Below, piece after piece: positions 35,687 to 43,836 of a stretch of DNA of 64,000 bases; within the stretch, counting starts at the first letter, position 1, and each line of letters starts with the position of its first letter. Origin of the DNA: Pseudarthrobacter siccitolerans (lineage in GTDB: Bacteria > Actinomycetota > Actinomycetes > Actinomycetales > Micrococcaceae). The position numbers and the translations under genes were made by a program. The notes below the pieces were generated by a model. It ran no database searches. It was not told the DNA's origin and saw only the letters and a program-made list of their open reading frames with translations. Location of the stretch: the NCBI RefSeq assembly GCF_001046895.1, contig NZ_CAQI01000048.1:62001-126000 (forward strand), written 5' to 3'.

Positions 35687-36753
35687 GCACCACCAACTCC
35701 GGCCCGCTGCTGTCAGTGCAGGACCTCACCATCGAAGTAACGGGCGACGACGGCCCTGTGCGGCTGGTGGACGGCGTCACCTTCGAGGTTCGCCAGGACG
35801 AGGTGTTCGCCCTGGTGGGCGAGTCCGGTTCCGGCAAAAGCCTCACGGTCCTGGCCATCATGGACCTGCTGCCGCCGGGCGTGCGGATCGCCTCCGGGCG
35901 GATCCTGTTCCGCGGCCGGGATCTCGCCCGGCTGCCCGAGGCTGAGATGCGCGGGCTTCGCGGCAAGGACCTGGCCATGGTGTTCCAGGACCCCATGTCC
36001 GCCCTCAACCCGCTGCAGTGCGTGGGCCGCCAGCTCGCCGAAGCCGTGAGACTGCACGCCTCCGGGCTGAACCGCAAGCAGACCGCGGACAAGGTGCACA
36101 GCCTGCTGGCCGCCGTCGGGGTTCCCGATCCGGAAGGACGGGCCGCGTCCTACCCGCACCAGTGGTCCGGCGGCATGCGGCAGCGGGCCATGATCGCCAT
36201 GGCCATGGCGCACGATCCCGGCCTGCTCATCGCCGACGAACCCACCACCGCCCTGGACGTCACGGTCCAGGCCCAGGTGATGGACGTGCTGGCACAAGCC
36301 CGGCGCCGGGCCGGCTCGGCCATGATCCTGATTACGCACGACCTTGGCCTGGTGGCCGAAGCCGCGGACCGGGTGGCCGTGATGTACAGCGGCCGCGTGG
36401 TGGAAACCGCCCACGTGCACCAGCTCTTCAGCTCCCCGGCCCACCCCTACACTGCCGGGCTGCTGGCCAGCATCCTGGGCGAAGGGACCGCAGGCGGACG
36501 AGCCTTCGCCATTCCGGGTTCGCCTCCTGCTGCTGCCGAACGGCCTGCTGGCTGCGCCTTCCAGCCCCGCTGCCACCTCGGTAGTGGCCGGGAGGAATGC
36601 AGCACGGCCAGGCCGGTACTCACGCTGCTGCCCACACCCCCGGCCGGCGCCGACGGCCCGGCCCACCCTGGAAACGCCGCACCCGGGAGCGCCGCCGCCT
36701 GCCACTTTGCCGGCGAAAGCACCCTGCACCTGCTGAAAGGACAACCGGCATGA
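35683..36753 (+). CDS. ABC transporter ATP-binding protein (DppD-like)
   Basis: A 356-residue ATPase. Walker A GESGSGKS at about 47-54, Q loop VFQDPMSALNP, signature WSGGMRQR, Walker B LLIADEPTTALD and switch ITHDLGL. The C-terminal oligopeptide-transport extension contains FQPRCHLGSGREEC, part of the cysteine-rich motif that holds an iron-sulphur cluster in some DppD proteins. Overlaps the permease stop by ATGA. It hydrolyses ATP on the cytoplasmic side together with the next gene product. Confidence 0.92.
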   Translation: MSTTNSGPLLSVQDLTIEVTGDDGPVRLVDGVTFEVRQDEVFALVGESGSGKSLTVLAIMDLLPPGVRIASGRILFRGRDLARLPEAEMRGLRGKDLAMVFQDPMSALNPLQCVGRQLAEAVRLHASGLNRKQTADKVHSLLAAVGVPDPEGRAASYPHQWSGGMRQRAMIAMAMAHDPGLLIADEPTTALDVTVQAQVMDVLAQARRRAGSAMILITHDLGLVAEAADRVAVMYSGRVVETAHVHQLFSSPAHPYTAGLLASILGEGTAGGRAFAIPGSPPAAAERPAGCAFQPRCHLGSGREECSTARPVLTLLPTPPAGADGPAHPGNAAPGSAAACHFAGESTLHLLKGQPA

Positions 36754-37760
36754 GAACCGACACCCCGGCCCCGCCGTTCCTGGACGTCCTCACCGTCCAG
36801 GACCTGATGGTCGAATTCCCGGCCCGCGGCCCGCTGTTTTCCCGCCGCACCCTCAAAGCCGTCAACGGCGTCTCCCTGCACGTGGCCCCCGGCGAAACCC
36901 TGGGACTGGTGGGCGAATCCGGCTGCGGAAAGTCCACCCTGGTGCGCACCATCCTGGGCATCAACAAACCCAGCGCCGGCACCGTGGCGGTGGGCGGCCG
37001 GAACCTCGCCGGGCTGCTGAACGGCCGCCGCCGGCAGGAACGGGCCCGCATGCAGATGGTGTTCCAGGACCCGTACTCCTCCCTGGACCCGCGGATGACC
37101 GTGCACGAGATCGTCGCCGAGCCGCTGCGGATCAACGGCCAGTACACCGCCGCCGCCGTGAACCAGCTGCTCGAGCAGGTGGGGCTCACCCCGGCCATGG
37201 GCAGCCGCCGGCCCTCCGAGTTCTCCGGGGGCCAACGCCAGCGGGTGGGCATTGCCCGGGCCCTGGCGCTCAAGCCCGAGCTGCTCATCCTGGACGAACC
37301 GGTGTCCGCCCTGGACGTGTCCGTGCAGGCCCAGGTAATCAACCTGCTCCAGGACCTGCAGGCCGAACTGGGCCTGTCCTACCTGTTCATCGCCCACGAC
37401 CTCTCGGTGGTGCGGCAGATCAGCCACCGCGTGGCCGTGATGTACATGGGCCGGATCGTGGAGGCCGGGCCGGTGGCCGAGGTCTTCAGCAACCCGCAGC
37501 ATCCCTACACCCAGGCGCTGCTGTCCGCCGCGCCCGTTGCCGACCCGGCAGCAGCCGCCACCCGGCAGCACATTGTGCTCCGCGGCGACCTGCCCGACGC
37601 CGCCAACCTGCCGTCCGGCTGCTCCTTCCGCACCCGCTGCCCGATCGCCACGGAAGCCTGCGCCGCCGTCGTACCCCAGCTCCTTCCCCCGGTTCCCACG
37701 CAGGCGGACTTCCCCGTCCGCCCGGCCCACCAGTCCGCCTGCCTGCTGGTCCATTCCTAG
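36750..37760 (+). CDS. ABC transporter ATP-binding protein (DppF-like)
   Basis: A 336-residue ATPase. Walker A GESGCGKST, VFQDPYSSLDPRMTV, signature FSGGQRQRVGIARAL, Walker B LLILDEPVSALDVSV and switch FIAHDLSVV, with the C-terminal extension SFRTRCPIATEAC. The start overlaps the DppD-like stop by ATGA. Partner of the preceding ATPase. Confidence 0.92.
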   Translation: MRTDTPAPPFLDVLTVQDLMVEFPARGPLFSRRTLKAVNGVSLHVAPGETLGLVGESGCGKSTLVRTILGINKPSAGTVAVGGRNLAGLLNGRRRQERARMQMVFQDPYSSLDPRMTVHEIVAEPLRINGQYTAAAVNQLLEQVGLTPAMGSRRPSEFSGGQRQRVGIARALALKPELLILDEPVSALDVSVQAQVINLLQDLQAELGLSYLFIAHDLSVVRQISHRVAVMYMGRIVEAGPVAEVFSNPQHPYTQALLSAAPVADPAAAATRQHIVLRGDLPDAANLPSGCSFRTRCPIATEACAAVVPQLLPPVPTQADFPVRPAHQSACLLVHS

Positions 37761-37820
37761 GCACCCGCAGCTCCCGCCCACCCCCCGGCCGCACGGCCAA
37801 CCACACCTTCAGGAGAACCC

Positions 37821-39380
37821 ATGCCGATGACCCCTGCCCGCTCCCCGTTCCGCCGCGCCCTGCCGGCCCTCTCCGTGGGGCTCGCCTCCGCCCTGATGCT
37901 CACCGGCTGCGCCGGCGGCTTCGAGTCCAGCGCCGATTCCTCGGCCACGGCCGGAACCGGCGGCAAGATCGTGGCTGCGCTGCCCACGGATCCCACGTCC
38001 ATGGACCCGGTCAAGACCGGCAGCCTGGTGGTCCTCTCCGTCTTCTTCAACACGTTCGACCAGCTCACCAAGATCACCGCGGACGGCTCGCTGGAACCCA
38101 AGCTCGCCACCAAATGGACGCCCAACGCGGACCTGACCACCTGGGACTTCACCCTCCGCGAGGGCGTCGCCTTCACCAACGGCGAGCCGCTCACGGCCGA
38201 TGACGTGGTGTTCTCCTTCACCCGGATCCTCGAGGACCCCACCTCGGAAAACTTCGGCTACCTCAGCTCGCTGGCCTCGGTGGAGAAGGTGGATGACCTT
38301 ACCGTCCGCTTCACCATGAAGGCGCCGTTCTCCGCGTTCCCCCGCAACACGTCCCTGATCTCCATCGTCCCGGACCAGGCGTACGCGGCGATGGGCCCGG
38401 AAGCGTTCGCGGCGGCTCCCGTGGGATCCGGCCCGTTCAAGTTCGAGAAGATCCAGCGCGGCGTCGCCTATGATCTGGTCCGCAACGAGACGTACTGGGG
38501 CGAACCCGCCAAGCTGGATGCACTCAGCCTGGTGCCGGTGGCCTCGGACGAATCCCGGGTCAACGGAGTTCTCTCCGGCTCGCTTGACGTGGCCCAGATC
38601 AGCCCGGCCCAGGTGGAACCGGTGAAGGGTTCGGGCGCGGCGAACGTGCAGTCCGAACTGTCCAACGGCGTGGTGTTCCTCGGGGTCAACTCCACCGCCG
38701 GTGTCCTGGCAGACGCGAAGATCCGGCGGGCCATTGGCCTGGCCATCGACAAGAAGGCCATCGTGGACACGGTACTGTCCGGCCTCGGCGAACCGGCCAC
38801 CCAGATGCTCGCCCCGGCCGTTGAGGGCTTCGTCAGCGGACTGTCCGACGGCGGCTACAAGCCGGACGAGGCGAAGAAGCTGCTGGCCGAGGCCGGGTAC
38901 AACGGCGAAAGCATTGATTTCGAGTACGCCCTGGACGGCCGGATCCCGCTGAGCGGCGAGGTGGCCCAGGCCATCCAGGGCTACCTCACCACCGCCGGGA
39001 TCAAGGTGAACCTGGTGGGCGCGGACCAGGCCAGCCATACACTGAAAGTCCGTAACCGGACCATGAAGGGCATCTACTTGAACACCTGGGCACCGTCCAC
39101 CGTGGACGGCGATCTGCCGCTGACCGACTTCTACGAGAAGGCCGGGAACAACAACTACGCCCAGGATCCCAAGACCGCCGAGCTCGCCGTCAAGCAGCGC
39201 GGTGTTGAGGGCGGGGACCGGCTGTCCGTCTTCAAGGAACTCCTGGGACTCAGCAACGGGCAGGGCTACTACATCCCGCTCTACGTGCCCGCCAACAACT
39301 TCGCCGTGGACACCAAGCTGGACTGGACCCAGCGCGCCGACGGCCTCTACGACTTCGCCACGACAGGACTGAAGAAATGA
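37821..39380 (+). CDS. ABC transporter substrate-binding lipoprotein (DppA-like)
   Basis: A 519-residue extracellular binding protein of SBP family 5. A lipoprotein signal ends at the lipobox MLTGC (Cys near residue 31). Family signatures include ALPTDPTSMDPVKTGSLVVL, WDFTLREGVAFTNGEPLTAD and YKPDEAKKLLAEAGYNGESI. It captures the ligand outside the membrane for the four preceding components. Placing the binding protein last is less common in dpp/opp operons. GGAGAA precedes the ATG. Ligand unknown; the following amidohydrolase suggests an amide, ureide or deaminable heterocycle. Confidence 0.9.
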   Translation: MPMTPARSPFRRALPALSVGLASALMLTGCAGGFESSADSSATAGTGGKIVAALPTDPTSMDPVKTGSLVVLSVFFNTFDQLTKITADGSLEPKLATKWTPNADLTTWDFTLREGVAFTNGEPLTADDVVFSFTRILEDPTSENFGYLSSLASVEKVDDLTVRFTMKAPFSAFPRNTSLISIVPDQAYAAMGPEAFAAAPVGSGPFKFEKIQRGVAYDLVRNETYWGEPAKLDALSLVPVASDESRVNGVLSGSLDVAQISPAQVEPVKGSGAANVQSELSNGVVFLGVNSTAGVLADAKIRRAIGLAIDKKAIVDTVLSGLGEPATQMLAPAVEGFVSGLSDGGYKPDEAKKLLAEAGYNGESIDFEYALDGRIPLSGEVAQAIQGYLTTAGIKVNLVGADQASHTLKVRNRTMKGIYLNTWAPSTVDGDLPLTDFYEKAGNNNYAQDPKTAELAVKQRGVEGGDRLSVFKELLGLSNGQGYYIPLYVPANNFAVDTKLDWTQRADGLYDFATTGLKK

Positions 39381-40633
39381 CCCTGGTTCTCCGCAACGTC
39401 CGCCCCTGGGGCGGGGACGCCGCTGACGTAACGCTCGACGGCGGAGTGATCGCCGCCGTCGGGCCCGTCACCCCGGCCGGGGCTGCTGCGGCGGACGCTT
39501 CTCCGGCCGGCGTCGCTGCTGGCTCGTATTCAGGGGCACCCGCCGTGGTGGAGGGGCGCGGCCGGATCCTGCTGCCGTCCTTCTCCGACGTGCACGTGCA
39601 CCTCGATTCCACCCGGCTGGGGCTGCCGTTCCGCCCGCACACCGGGGCGCCGGGGGTGTGGAACATGATGCTCAACGACCGGCACAACTGGCGTGACGCG
39701 GAAGCGTCCGTGGCCGAGCGGGCCACCCTCACGCTGGGGGCGATGATCGAGCGCGGCACCACCCGGGTGCGGAGCTACGCGCAGGTGGATGTTGACGCCG
39801 GGCTGAAGCGGTTTGAGGGCGTCCTCGCGGCCCGCGAAGCGCACCAGGACCGGGCCGACGTCTCAGTGATCGCGTTTCCGCAGGCCGGGCTGCTGCGGGA
39901 GGCCGGCAGTTCCGAGGTGCTCGAGGAGGCCCTCCGGCTGGGTGCCGATGTGGTGGGCGGGATCGATCCCTGTGCCCTGGACCGGGACCCGGTACGGCAC
40001 CTGGACATCGTGTTTGGCCTCGCCGAAAAGTACAGCCTGCCGGTGGACATCCACCTGCACGAGCCGGGCCAGCTCGGGCTGTTCAGCGCCCAGCTCATCC
40101 TGGAGCGCACCAAGGCGCTGGGCATGCAGGGGCTGGTGACCATCTCGCACGGGTACGGGCTCGCGGACCTGCCCGCCGGCCAGTTGCAGGAGCTGATCGA
40201 CGAGATGGGGGCGCTGGACGTTTCGATGGCCACCATCGCTCCGGCCGGCGCCCCGCTGCCGCTGCAGCAGCTGGCGTCCGCCGGCGTCCGGGTAGGCCTG
40301 GGCCAGGACGGCCAGCGCGATTACTGGTCGCCGTACGGGAACGCGGACATGCTGGACCGTACCTGGCAGCTGGCGTTCACCAGCAAGTTCCGGGCTGATG
40401 AGCTGATTGAGCATTGCGTTGCCGTTGCCACTGTTGGCGGTTCCAGCGTGATCGACCCGGCGGCGGCGCGGCTCACTTCTGTGGCCGACCGCCCCGGGCT
40501 GGCCGCGGGAGACCCGGCCGAGCTGGTGCTGGTGGAAGGTGACACGGTGACGGCGGCGGTAATGGACAGGCTCCCCGGCCGCACCGTCATTCACCGTGGC
40601 AAGGTTGTGGCGGACGGGCTCCAGCTGGCCTGA
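39377..40633 (+). CDS. cytosine-deaminase-type amidohydrolase
   Basis: A 418-residue metal-dependent hydrolase of the amidohydrolase superfamily. Metal and catalytic positions: HVHLD near 75, IHLHEPG near 230, ISHGYG near 257 and GLGQDGQRDYWSPYGNADM near 310. This follows the CodA/N-isopropylammelide group, but the usual HxDE is HLHE here, so substrate may differ from cytosine. Its start overlaps the stop of the binding-protein gene (ATGA), so it is the sixth gene of the operon and probably acts on the imported compound or a breakdown product. Cytoplasmic. Confidence 0.85.
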   Translation: MTLVLRNVRPWGGDAADVTLDGGVIAAVGPVTPAGAAAADASPAGVAAGSYSGAPAVVEGRGRILLPSFSDVHVHLDSTRLGLPFRPHTGAPGVWNMMLNDRHNWRDAEASVAERATLTLGAMIERGTTRVRSYAQVDVDAGLKRFEGVLAAREAHQDRADVSVIAFPQAGLLREAGSSEVLEEALRLGADVVGGIDPCALDRDPVRHLDIVFGLAEKYSLPVDIHLHEPGQLGLFSAQLILERTKALGMQGLVTISHGYGLADLPAGQLQELIDEMGALDVSMATIAPAGAPLPLQQLASAGVRVGLGQDGQRDYWSPYGNADMLDRTWQLAFTSKFRADELIEHCVAVATVGGSSVIDPAAARLTSVADRPGLAAGDPAELVLVEGDTVTAAVMDRLPGRTVIHRGKVVADGLQLA

Positions 40634-40673
40634 GCCGTGCGGGCCTGCTTGTACCCGTCGGGCGGTGACCGTT

Positions 40674-41027
40674 TTAGGCCGTTAACCGCTCGGTTGCGTA
40701 CTTGTTCAGGGGCACCCCGTGATTGGCAGCCTCAATTGCCAACCTGCGGTGAAGTTCCGGAGGTACCCGGAGGTTGAGCCTGCCGCTAAACTTCTGGGTT
40801 GCAATTGGCTGGGGCACCTGCTCACCGGACTGGGTAAGTTCATCGATGACATCCGCCACTAACCGCTCAATGCCCCGGAGCGCCTCAAACTGGTCCTCAT
40901 CCAACCAGGAGAGGGAAGGGAATTCCAGAACAGTGGCCACAAACTCCTGATCCTCCGGCGACCACTGGACAGAGTAGCGATACTGCGCCACCGTAGACGG
41001 CCCGGCAGCTGCTTTTTGAGTGGACAT
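40674..41027 (-). CDS. hicB: HicB-family antitoxin
   Basis: A 117-residue protein. The N-terminal HicB domain (YRYSVQWSPEDQEFVATVLE, then FPSLSWLDEDQFEALRGIER) is followed by a ribbon-helix-helix/HicB_C part (FSGRLNLRVPPELHRRLAIE). It would neutralise the HicA toxin and, as a complex, repress the promoter. It begins directly at the end of the toxin frame with AAGGAG upstream of its ATG. Confidence 0.85.
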   Translation of the reverse strand: MSTQKAAAGPSTVAQYRYSVQWSPEDQEFVATVLEFPSLSWLDEDQFEALRGIERLVADVIDELTQSGEQVPQPIATQKFSGRLNLRVPPELHRRLAIEAANHGVPLNKYATERLTA

Positions 41028-41276
41028 CTACTTCTCCTTGCTCCGATCGATGGCGGCCAGTGCTTGCTTCACCTGGTACGGCTTGGCCTTGCCGTTCTTG
41101 TTTTGCAGATTGATCCTGGGGTCTCCTGCCCAGGGCATTCTGAAGATTGCGTTATGGCTCCCGGAACCTGACCTGGGTTCGCCGAAATAATGGGTACAAA
41201 GCTTGATCATGTCGGTGTACGAGACGTTCTCGGGAGAGTTTCTAGCTTGCTTCTCGATCTTATCGATGCCCGCCAC
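41028..41276 (-). CDS. hicA: HicA-like mRNA-interferase toxin
   Basis: An 82-residue protein from the GTG at 41,276. It has the HicA double-stranded-RNA-binding-like pattern with the active histidine in GSGSHNAIFRMPW and the closing KPYQVKQALAAIDRS. It would cleave mRNA when unopposed. A longer frame from a TTG at 41,312 would place the palindrome 41,284-41,305 inside the gene, so I prefer the later start, where homologues also begin (GIDKIEKQ). Low GC relative to neighbours suggests transfer. The antitoxin gene follows without a gap. Confidence 0.8.
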   Translation of the reverse strand: MAGIDKIEKQARNSPENVSYTDMIKLCTHYFGEPRSGSGSHNAIFRMPWAGDPRINLQNKNGKAKPYQVKQALAAIDRSKEK

Positions 41277-41283
41277 ATCATTA

Positions 41284-41305
41284 ATGGTGCCATTTTTGGC
41301 ACCAT
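41284..41305. promoter_or_regulatory. perfect palindrome before hicA, probable HicB operator
   Basis: Nine-base arms ATGGTGCCA and TGGCACCAT around tttt, eight bases upstream of the likely hicA start. Ribbon-helix-helix antitoxins bind such repeats, so it is the expected autoregulation site. Confidence 0.65.
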
Positions 41306-41397
41306 ACCTCAAGCTTTAGATGAATTGTAAGTGCCACATCTGAGAGCTCGAGGCTGTGCCGACATCGCAAAGCACTCGCGCTTTACCCTTGCGCACA

Positions 41398-41442
41398 AAG
41401 CCAGCGGCCGCCGTCGTAGATCACGACGGCGGCCGTTGGCTT
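41398..41442. terminator. strong hairpin of the GCCGCCGTCGTA family
   Basis: Twenty-base arms, one mismatch (G-U pair), five-base loop, core GGCCGCCGTCGT/ACGACGGCGGCC. It lies just after the GYD gene on the minus strand, so it terminates that gene ahead of hicAB. Flanking CAAAGCCA is shared with the 25,175 hairpin. Confidence 0.85.
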
Positions 41443-41474
41443 GGGCGCGTAACTCCCCTGCTGCCCGGATTCCC

Positions 41475-41795
41475 CTACTGCCCCGGGGCCCGGTAGGACG
41501 GCGTCTTCTTGGCCGCTGCGTCGAGGTCCTCCACGGTGAGGAGCGGCTTCAGGCGGACGTTGACGTTTCCCGTCGAATTGATCAGCAGCGACAGTGCTGC
41601 CGCGCTGGCATCATCGGGCGCCTCGAAAACGCCCAGGACGTCGTAGTAACCAAAGGCGTAGTAGAAGCTTTCCAGCGATCCTCCCACCGAGCTGAGGGCC
41701 TCCGCCAGGGCGTCGCGCCGCTTGCTGCCTCCCTCCTGCATCAGCCCCTTGACGCCGGCGCCCACGTACGTTCCTTCAAACAGATACTTCGGCAT
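41475..41795 (-). CDS. GYD-domain protein
   Basis: A 106-residue protein of the GYD family: MPKYLFEGTYVGAGVKGLMQ, then FYYAFGYYDVLGVFEAPDD and a C-terminal helix. The fold is a ferredoxin-like dimer; function is unknown and members are often called stress- or sensory-related without proof. It is monocistronic with a hairpin downstream. Confidence 0.85.
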   Translation of the reverse strand: MPKYLFEGTYVGAGVKGLMQEGGSKRRDALAEALSSVGGSLESFYYAFGYYDVLGVFEAPDDASAAALSLLINSTGNVNVRLKPLLTVEDLDAAAKKTPSYRAPGQ

Positions 41796-42231
41796 GCTCT
41801 TTCCTTCCTATTTTTCATTCCACCCGCACTGTGGCGGACGTCTGCCGGCCCGTCCCCTGGCCGGGAGCACACGGCTAGGAGTCCCGGGTGTGGGACTACA
41901 GATCAGCGAAAGTCGAATTCCGGGTGACGAAGTCATCGTTGAGCGCGAAGCTGCTGTTGTACTTGATGACGGGGCCGGTCCACTTGTGCGTCGGTTCGGG
42001 AGAACGGGGGCATTGTCCATAACGAATCCTTGACCCTCAGGCGGTGAGCACTTTATGAGGCCCCAGCCTTCCCGAGCCTTAATAGTGGACCCGGCGCCCG
42101 CACCGGTGCAATGGGCTCCTGGGAGCACGTGCCCCGAAACAGCGCCCGGTTCTTCGACGCATTTCCCCAACCGGTCCGGACCGCAAAGGAACACATCGGT
42201 TGGGGAAAGTGATCGGATCAGTCGCAGGATG
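41796..42231. other. intergenic stretch with a possible gene fragment
   Basis: 436 bases between the GYD gene and the haloperoxidase stop. No complete gene. A minus-strand frame at 41,896-42,033 reads like a real protein tail (next entry). GYD promoter elements should lie at the left end. Confidence 0.5.
41896..42033 (-). pseudogene. possible degraded protein C-terminus
   Basis: A minus-strand frame of about 45 codons with no start codon, ending GPVIKYNSSFALNDDFVTRN STFADL then TAG. The amino-acid pattern looks protein-like, unlike the other frames here, and a TGA closes it upstream. It may be the remains of a lost gene; could be chance. Family not recognised. Confidence 0.25.
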
Positions 42232-43614
42232 CTACTGACATGGCGCCGGCTGGAAGAAGTGACCGCTGAGCCACGACGCCACCTCGTTGCCCATCTCGGT
42301 TCCCTGTACGGCGGCGGTGCGGAAGTGGATGCCGCCCCAGACACGGGAATCAACGACCTCCTGTAACGCCGAGGAGAACCGGTCGAAGTGGCGTGGCACG
42401 CCCGGGAAGCGACCGGAGTTCACGTCGAAGGCGACCTTGTCCGTGCCGAAGAACTCCTGCGCCGCGTAGAGCGTGGCGGCGCTGACGCAGCCGTGGCCGG
42501 ACGGGTGGTCCGGGAACGGCGGTGTGGCGAGCGGCGGGACGGTCACTGTCGATGGATCGAAGAGCGGCTTCCATGCCGGATCGGCTTTCGTCTCCGGATT
42601 GCCGTCGGTGTCGGCTTCGCGGATCGCCGCCATCGGCCGCCAGAAGTTCCAGTGGTACCTGTCGTTCCAGCAAGCGACCGCGCCATCGGCGGCGGCGAGG
42701 TTGGTCATCGCGAAGAGTCGGGCCGCGTCTGCCAGGTCGAGTCCGTGCTCCACGGCGAGGCCGCGGAACACGCCGTTCCAGAGCGCCACCGGCGGGGCTT
42801 GCCAGAAGATCGCGGCGGTGGTCTGGTCATCGGTTCGAGTGGTGCTTACGAGCGCACCGATCTCCTTGACCTCGTTGAAGTCTGCTGCGTACCCGGCACT
42901 CCTCAGCGGGTTGGGACCCTCCGAGCGGAACTGGTGGGGACTCTTGATGATGAACGGTTGGAGATTGGCCACCCAGGCGTCCGGATCGAGCGCAGTGGGT
43001 GTGACGGGCCGCCAGTCGCCGGGATCGGTTCCGATGTCGAACTCGAACGGGGCCATAAACCCGTCATCGGTGCGGGCGAGGATCATCGCCGCCGCTGCGG
43101 CCTCACCGGCGGCAACGCCTTCGTCCTTGTTCGGGCCGTCGGCGACGCCCGCGAGCGTTGCGTGGTACGCAGCGTCGAGGCCAGCTACTTTGCCCGCCGG
43201 GACAAGAGTGACGAGCACATGGTGTGCGGCGGTCGAGATCGCTGCATCGAGCGAGGCCTCCGGCCCGACGCCGGCCGAGTCGCCGTCGAGCAGATACGGC
43301 TGGTACCCGCGGTCAATGACGTTCACGGCGTCGTACACCGCGCCCTGAACCATCGCCATGCCGCGGAGCTGGCCGTGGGCCGTGGGGCGCAGTGGGATCA
43401 CGTGGTCTTGGGCGATGGAGCTCCACTCGAGGAGGACTTTCGTGTTCGACGGCGCCGTGTTCCGCGCTTCCGAGGCGCCGGCGCTCGACACTGCCGATAA
43501 AACGAGTGCGGCGGTCAGTGCCGGAATCAAGCAGAGCGCCCACCGTCGGCGCGCCCCGTTCCTTGAAATCCGCCATGGTCGCCGGTGATGATCGTAAGCG
43601 TTGCTGTTCGTCAT
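42232..43614 (-). CDS. secreted vanadium-haloperoxidase-like protein
   Basis: A 460-residue protein with an N-terminal signal region (about residues 20-48, WALCLIPALTAALVLSAVSS). It carries the vanadate-binding and catalytic elements of the haloperoxidase/PAP2 superfamily: WNDRYHWNFWRPMAAIREAD, then FPDHPSGHGCVSAATL and SRVWGGIHFRTAAVQG near the end. Members are vanadium chloro/bromoperoxidases or acid phosphatases; activity and metal cannot be told apart here. It acts outside the cytoplasm. The ATG at 43,614 with GAAGGA upstream is preferred over an upstream in-frame ATG. Confidence 0.83.
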   Translation of the reverse strand: MTNSNAYDHHRRPWRISRNGARRRWALCLIPALTAALVLSAVSSAGASEARNTAPSNTKVLLEWSSIAQDHVIPLRPTAHGQLRGMAMVQGAVYDAVNVIDRGYQPYLLDGDSAGVGPEASLDAAISTAAHHVLVTLVPAGKVAGLDAAYHATLAGVADGPNKDEGVAAGEAAAAAMILARTDDGFMAPFEFDIGTDPGDWRPVTPTALDPDAWVANLQPFIIKSPHQFRSEGPNPLRSAGYAADFNEVKEIGALVSTTRTDDQTTAAIFWQAPPVALWNGVFRGLAVEHGLDLADAARLFAMTNLAAADGAVACWNDRYHWNFWRPMAAIREADTDGNPETKADPAWKPLFDPSTVTVPPLATPPFPDHPSGHGCVSAATLYAAQEFFGTDKVAFDVNSGRFPGVPRHFDRFSSALQEVVDSRVWGGIHFRTAAVQGTEMGNEVASWLSGHFFQPAPCQ

Positions 43615-43836
43615 GTCGTCGGGTCCTTCAGTCGTGGAGACATGTTCAAGCGAACTCGACGGAGTCGACATCCCAGCCGTGCCCGACAGCGCCGGCACGC
43701 GACCGCCCGAGGTCAGCGCGATGCGCGGTGGGGGCGGTTACTCCAAGGGTGAGCCTCTGCCAGCGCGTTGTCCAGTGGAACTATATTCGGCAGCCGGGAG
43801 GCAGCGGGCCAGGCCCGGGTACAGCTGATCCAGCCC

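Noticed and set aside
41808..42353. 181-codon minus-strand frame in the gap before the haloperoxidase
   Set aside because: Low-complexity Ser/Pro/Arg translation with no recognised domain, overlapping the haloperoxidase end in another frame.
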